From Pseudomonadota bacterium (GTDB lineage Bacteria; Pseudomonadota; Gammaproteobacteria; Steroidobacterales; Steroidobacteraceae), in the NCBI GenBank assembly GCA_021850555.1, contig JAJZLX010000004.1, positions 305 to 10,122 on the forward strand: 9,818 bases of DNA, read 5' to 3'. Below, one piece after another: positions 6,184 through 9,818 of this stretch. Below the pieces are notes generated by a model, which searched no databases, was not told the origin of the DNA, and saw only the letters and a list, made by a program, of their open reading frames with translations. A program made the translations under genes and the position numbers. Position 1 is the first letter of the stretch, and each line of letters opens with the position of its first letter.

Positions 6184-6212
6184 AGATCCGTACAGAGAGG
6201 ACGGTGCTTTAA

Positions 6213-7571
6213 ATGGAAAAGCTCTACACCCTGAATCCGAAGGCGATCTGGGGGCAGTTTCGCAAGGAGCATTTTGCGTTCTGGATGGTGTGCTTCTACC
6301 TGTTTTTGCAGTATTTCGATCCGTTGCAGATCTACCACAGCCTGTCCTCTCTTCCCTTGGATAAGGTGGCGATCGGCCTTGCGTTTCTTGCGTTGCCCCT
6401 CGATCCCTGCAGACGGCGGGTGCGGGATGCGACCAATGTCTGGATGACATTGTTCCTGGCGGTCATTCTTGTCTCCTCTACGCTCGCGATTTACCCCACG
6501 ATTTCCTGGAGCCATTGGTTTGATTTCGTCAATTGGTACGTGATCTATTTCCTGATCATAAGCATCGTGACCACGAAGGAGCGGTACTTCATATTTTTGA
6601 CCATCTTCCTGGTTGCCAATTTCAAGATGTCTTTCTTTGGTGCACGCACGTGGGCGAAACGCGGATTCAGCTTCGCCAGCTGGGGGCTGGCCGGGCCCCC
6701 GGGATTTTTCCAGAACTCCTCTGACTTCTCTGGCGAAATGCTCATGTTCGCGCCCATTGCGTTCGAGCTGGCGCTGTTCGTGAAGCCATACGTCAAGCGT
6801 GTGACCTACTGGTTCTTGATGCTCGGGGCGATCACGGGTGCAATGAGTGTGCTGGGCGCCAGCAGCCGAGGATCCCAGGTCGCACTGGCTTTTCAGGGGG
6901 CGTGGATCGCCATTCAGCGCAAGCTCAAATTGAAAATCCTCATCGGCATCGCCGTGCTTGGCGCGATTGGCTATGCGTTGCTCCCTGCGGCGGAAAAGGC
7001 GCGCTTCAGCCGCTCGGGAACCGATCCGACCTCCATTCAGCGCTTCGACTACTGGCGAGCGGGGTTGAAGATGATCGAGCATCATCCCGTGCTTGGAGTG
7101 GGATATTTCAACTTTATGCCAGTGTATGCGTCCCACCCATCGGACAAGCTCTGGCATGGCACGGTGCAACTGCCACACAACATATTCATTCAGGTGGGCA
7201 CGGATGCCGGCTTGATCGGTCTGGCCATCTTTCTGATATTGATCTTTCGAAACCTGAAAATCACCAGAGAGATTCAGCGCCTGTGCCGGGGGAATGAGAA
7301 GGCTCCCGGGTTTGCTCCGGCCGTTGCGCGCGGGTTGGCGCTCACGTTGTGGGGGTTCGTAATCGCCGGTCAATTCAACACGGTGGCGTATTATCCGTTC
7401 CTGTGGATCAACCTGGCGCTGACCGTGTCCCTAGCGGATATCGTACGCCAGACTGCGGAGCAACCTGTGGGTGCCAAATTGTTCCGTGCGCCTGCCGGGC
7501 TCCGCTCCGGAGCGGTTGGGTTGCCGGACCCAAGCAAGAGTGAACTCGCGACGCCGCGAAATTCTTCATGA
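6213..7571 (+). CDS. O-antigen ligase/polymerase-like membrane protein (Wzy/WaaL superfamily)
   Basis: The 452-residue product is a multi-pass inner-membrane protein, with roughly ten hydrophobic segments (for example near 21-35, 51-63, 76-94, 105-120, 126-140, 174-190, 198-214, 240-257, 330-345 and 375-410). The family marker is the region from HPVLGVGYFNF (291-301) to LPHNIFIQVGTDAGLIGL (320-337), which matches the Wzy_C domain, plus a loop arginine in SSRGSQ (218-222). Known role: proteins of this superfamily polymerise undecaprenyl-linked repeat units or transfer glycan to lipid A or protein on the periplasmic side. A GPPGFFQNSSDF loop (161-172) recalls the exosortase-associated O-glycosylation-ligase branch, so polymerase versus ligase cannot be settled. 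A polar tail of about 40 residues follows the last hydrophobic segment. GAGAGG at 6195-6200 is the probable ribosome site. The last four bases overlap the next gene (ATGA), which suggests translational coupling. Confidence 0.9.
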   Translation: MEKLYTLNPKAIWGQFRKEHFAFWMVCFYLFLQYFDPLQIYHSLSSLPLDKVAIGLAFLALPLDPCRRRVRDATNVWMTLFLAVILVSSTLAIYPTISWSHWFDFVNWYVIYFLIISIVTTKERYFIFLTIFLVANFKMSFFGARTWAKRGFSFASWGLAGPPGFFQNSSDFSGEMLMFAPIAFELALFVKPYVKRVTYWFLMLGAITGAMSVLGASSRGSQVALAFQGAWIAIQRKLKLKILIGIAVLGAIGYALLPAAEKARFSRSGTDPTSIQRFDYWRAGLKMIEHHPVLGVGYFNFMPVYASHPSDKLWHGTVQLPHNIFIQVGTDAGLIGLAIFLILIFRNLKITREIQRLCRGNEKAPGFAPAVARGLALTLWGFVIAGQFNTVAYYPFLWINLALTVSLADIVRQTAEQPVGAKLFRAPAGLRSGAVGLPDPSKSELATPRNSS

Positions 7572-8713
7572 CTCGAGCGCTGCGGGTTTTACACATCGCA
7601 TCCGGTGACTTGTGGGCGGGGGCGGAGGTGCAGGCGTTCACGTTGATGTCTCACCTTGCACGGATGCCGGGCGTGGAAGTGGCGGCACTGCTCATGAATC
7701 GGGGAGTCCTGGCGGACAAGCTTGGGAGGATCGGCCTGCAGGTGTTTGTACTGGACGAAGAGAAGACGAAATCGCTGCGCCTATTTTCTTATCTGCGCGG
7801 CGTGTTGCGCCGCTGGCGACCGGACGTGATCCATACCCATCGCCAAAAAGAGAACATCCTGGGCTCGCTTGCGAACCGCTCGTGCCGGAATGTTCCCTCC
7901 GTTCGGACAGTACACGGCGACAGGGAGTATGTCGCGGCAGCGGGCTTGCGAGGTATCCGCACCCGGGTACTCACAGACCTTGATCGATGGTGCGGCCGGT
8001 CGCTGCAGCAGAGGATCATTGCGGTCACGCGGGAACTCGGTCTCAAGCTGCAGCAGGACTATCCTTCCGGGAAAATCACCGTGATCGAGAACGGAGTGGA
8101 TTTCGAGCAGGTTCGGCGCGATAGGATGAGCGCTGAGTTCCGGGAGAAGGAGCCGGATGCGACGCATATCGGGATTGCAGGGCGTCTCGTTGAGGTCAAG
8201 CGAGTGGACCTCTTCGTGGAAACGGCCGCCCTCCTGGTGCGGGAGCATCCGGAGCGCACCTGGAGATTTCACGTCTTTGGCGAGGGGCCAAAGCGTCGGG
8301 AGCTGGAGGAGCTCGCGGGCCGGTTGCAACTCGCCGATAAGGTATTCTTCCATGGCCATCGACAGGATATCGCAACCTGCGTGGGTGGACTCGACGCGCT
8401 GGTCATCTGTTCCGACCATGAAGGCATGCCGATGGTCTCGCTCGAGGCGGCGGCGCTCGGGGTGCCGGCCGTGGCGCATGCGGTGGGTGGGTTGGTTGAG
8501 ATCGTTCCTGAGGCCTTTCTCGTTCGTAGGCACGATGCGAACGGCTACAAAGAGGGGATTCTGCGCGCGCTGGGGGAGGACGGCCGTGATCTTGCGCAAA
8601 GTGATGCGGTCCGAACGGTCGAGAGATATTCCGCAGTGCGGAATGCGGAGAAGGTCCGCGCGCTATACGAGGAGCTCGTGGCCGGGAGTTTTGATGGATC
8701 ATCGAACCGGTAG
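7568..8713 (+). CDS. GT4-family glycosyltransferase (GT-B fold)
   Basis: The 381-residue product has no signal peptide or membrane segment. What is seen: an N-terminal strand and acceptor loop (LRVLHIASGDLWAGAE, 5-20), VIHTHRQKENILG near 87-99, TVHGDREY near 114-121, IENGVDF near 173-179, the phosphate-binding GR...K pair in IAGRLVEVK (G205, R206, K211), FGEGPKRRELE, and an EX7E motif in HEGMPMVSLEAAALGVP (E285, E293) followed by GGLVEIV. This is a complete GT4 set. It is a different enzyme from the GT4 at 349-1476: the N-terminal loop lacks the GGPGG run and the sequences align only at family motifs, so two separate linkages are probably made. The start codon overlaps the stop of the membrane protein gene, and no independent ribosome site is clear, so coupled translation is likely. 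The flippase gene follows after 48 bases. Confidence 0.94.
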   Translation: MTRALRVLHIASGDLWAGAEVQAFTLMSHLARMPGVEVAALLMNRGVLADKLGRIGLQVFVLDEEKTKSLRLFSYLRGVLRRWRPDVIHTHRQKENILGSLANRSCRNVPSVRTVHGDREYVAAAGLRGIRTRVLTDLDRWCGRSLQQRIIAVTRELGLKLQQDYPSGKITVIENGVDFEQVRRDRMSAEFREKEPDATHIGIAGRLVEVKRVDLFVETAALLVREHPERTWRFHVFGEGPKRRELEELAGRLQLADKVFFHGHRQDIATCVGGLDALVICSDHEGMPMVSLEAAALGVPAVAHAVGGLVEIVPEAFLVRRHDANGYKEGILRALGEDGRDLAQSDAVRTVERYSAVRNAEKVRALYEELVAGSFDGSSNR

Positions 8714-8761
8714 TGTGCAGGGGGAAGGCGGAAGGGGCGATACGCGGGCGGTGGGAAATCC

Positions 8762-9818
8762 ATGAGCCCCGCCGGTAAGCGATCGAAGGGATTCGTGGGA
8801 CACGCGGCCACCTATGCAATCGGGAACATTGCCCGGCGCGTCGTGGGTTTCGCGATGCTGCCGATTTACACGCGGTTCCTGACTCCCGCCGACTATGGGG
8901 TGGTCGGGTTGCTGACCTTTGCGCTGTCCATCTTCGAGACCCTGCTCGGCGCGCGGCTTGGGGCGGCGATTCCGAAATTCTATACGGAGGCACGGGACAG
9001 CCTGGGGCGAAGCGCTGTGCTTTGGGGAGCGATGGGGCTCACCGTCGCAGTGAGTGCGGTGTCGGTGGTCGCGCTCATCGTGTTCAGAGATTTCGGTGCG
9101 GAGCTCCTGTTTGGCAATCGTACCTACGCGCTCGCGTTGGCGCTGTTTTCCGTCAATCTGCTGAGTCAGCCGATCGAGCAGACGGGAATGGCGTATCTGC
9201 GCTTGCGGGAGCGGTCCGGGATGTTCTTCGGCTTCAGCATGGGCAAGCTTGTGCTGCAGGTCGCGCTCAATCTATTGCTCGTCGTTTATTGGCGTGAAGG
9301 GGTCATCGGGGTGGTGCTGAGTGGAATCATTTCCTCCGTAGCGCTCGCTGCTGCGACTTCGCTCTACGTTGCGGCGCAGGAGGCCCCCGCCTTCGACTGG
9401 CACACCACCCGCCGGATGGTGCAGTTTTGCTGGCCCTTATGGATATCGGGGCTCGCCGGCCTCTATATCGGATCATCGGGCGCCATGTATCTGCGCGTGT
9501 TCGATACGCTGAGTGACGTGGGGCGAATGTCGCTCGCGCTGCGCTTTGCCACCGTCGTCGGAATGCTGATCTGGGGCCCATTCTTTGCACACTGGGAGCC
9601 GATGAGTTTTCAGTACTACAAGGAAGCGGGCGGCCGCGTGAAATTCCGCGTGGCGTTTATTGTCATTTCCGCACTCATGTTCGCCGGTGGCTTGGGCGTC
9701 AGCATATTTGCGCAGCCTGTGATTGCGGTGATGGCGGCCAAATCATTCGATGCCGCGGCGACGGTCGTGCCGATCCTGGTATTGGGGTTTATTCTAAACA
9801 GCGTCAGGCAGTTCTTTA
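8762..9818 (+). CDS. Oligosaccharide flippase (Wzx-like, MATE/MOP superfamily), 3' end beyond window
   Basis: The frame is open from the ATG at 8762 to the window end, giving 352 residues of a protein that usually has 420-500. The start shows the family's opening: a short basic N-terminus, then GFVGHAATYAIGNIARRVVGF and LPIYTRFLTPADYGVVGLL, which matches the first helix pair of polysaccharide flippases. Repeated hydrophobic helices follow, including ones near 86-105, 161-177, 182-198, 220-235 and 300-320. Known role: moving undecaprenyl-diphosphate-linked oligosaccharides from the cytoplasmic to the periplasmic leaflet, upstream of a Wzy-type polymerase. A GGTGGG-type ribosome site ends about 6 bases before the ATG. 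The position directly after a polymerase/ligase gene and a glycosyltransferase in one operon supports the assignment. Whether the C-terminus is intact cannot be seen. Confidence 0.93.
   Translation, partial: MSPAGKRSKGFVGHAATYAIGNIARRVVGFAMLPIYTRFLTPADYGVVGLLTFALSIFETLLGARLGAAIPKFYTEARDSLGRSAVLWGAMGLTVAVSAVSVVALIVFRDFGAELLFGNRTYALALALFSVNLLSQPIEQTGMAYLRLRERSGMFFGFSMGKLVLQVALNLLLVVYWREGVIGVVLSGIISSVALAAATSLYVAAQEAPAFDWHTTRRMVQFCWPLWISGLAGLYIGSSGAMYLRVFDTLSDVGRMSLALRFATVVGMLIWGPFFAHWEPMSFQYYKEAGGRVKFRVAFIVISALMFAGGLGVSIFAQPVIAVMAAKSFDAAATVVPILVLGFILNSVRQFF

Noticed and set aside
6180..7373. Long open frame on the minus strand (397 codons) opposite the membrane protein gene
   Set aside because: The translation is charged and low in recognisable motifs, and the plus-strand frame has clear helices and Wzy_C motifs. 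High GC content leaves long antisense frames open.
7781..8599. Minus-strand open frame of 272 codons opposite the second GT4 gene
   Set aside because: It has no recognisable domain and no ribosome site, and it lies wholly antisense to a gene with a complete GT4 motif set.
8403..8993. Minus-strand open frame of 196 codons across the end of the GT4 gene and the start of the flippase
   Set aside because: The product is Arg/Pro/Ser-rich, typical of a shadow frame in GC-rich DNA; both plus-strand genes are well supported.
1..9818. Mobile elements, CRISPR arrays, tRNA or rRNA genes
   Set aside because: No transposase-like reading frame, regularly spaced repeats, or tRNA- or rRNA-like segment was found on either strand.

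Overview
This window is part of a surface- or exopolysaccharide assembly locus, most likely from a GC-rich proteobacterium. The evidence is a Wzx-type flippase, a Wzy/WaaL-type membrane polymerase or ligase, two GT4 glycosyltransferases and a low-molecular-weight (LMW) protein tyrosine phosphatase, together with GC-rich codon use, Shine-Dalgarno-like sites and a Sec signal peptide with an AxA site. I cannot name a genus. No rRNA, tRNA, CRISPR array, integrase or transposase is visible.

Layout, left to right. (1) 2-346 (+) is the 3' end of a CE4 polysaccharide deacetylase cut by the window edge. It converges on a GT4 glycosyltransferase at 349-1476 (-), with only two bases between the stop codons. 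(2) 1477-1783 is a divergent intergenic region with short inverted repeats and weak promoter-like elements. It precedes 1784-2842 (+), a secreted protein that looks like a concanavalin-A/LamG-type beta-sandwich with no assigned activity. (3) 2843-3113 lies between convergent genes and holds two hairpin-forming repeats. (4) 3114-4208 (-) is an atypical GT-B-like glycosyltransferase, and upstream of it on the same strand is an ATP-grasp ligase-like gene at 4281-5456 (-). (5) Diverging from that pair is a compact + strand operon: LMW phosphatase (5581-6183), O-antigen ligase/polymerase-like membrane protein (6213-7571), GT4 glycosyltransferase (7568-8713, overlapping the previous gene by four bases) and oligosaccharide flippase (8762 to the window end, incomplete).

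Inferred working model: cytoplasmic glycosyltransferases build a lipid-linked oligosaccharide, the flippase moves it across the inner membrane, and the Wzy/WaaL-like protein polymerises or transfers it. The deacetylase may remove N-acetyl groups, and the secreted beta-sandwich protein may bind or trim the product. The phosphatase may tune assembly through a tyrosine kinase that is not in this window. The ATP-grasp enzyme is the least explained member; a plausible but unproven role is forming an amide or peptide-like bond on a sugar or precursor.

Composition is uneven. Hand counts of single 60-base lines give about 40% GC in the secreted-protein gene (2521-2580) and 42% in the atypical glycosyltransferase (3721-3780), against 58% (6721-6780) and 68% (8281-8340) in the + strand operon. 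The middle of the window may therefore have a different history from its flanks.
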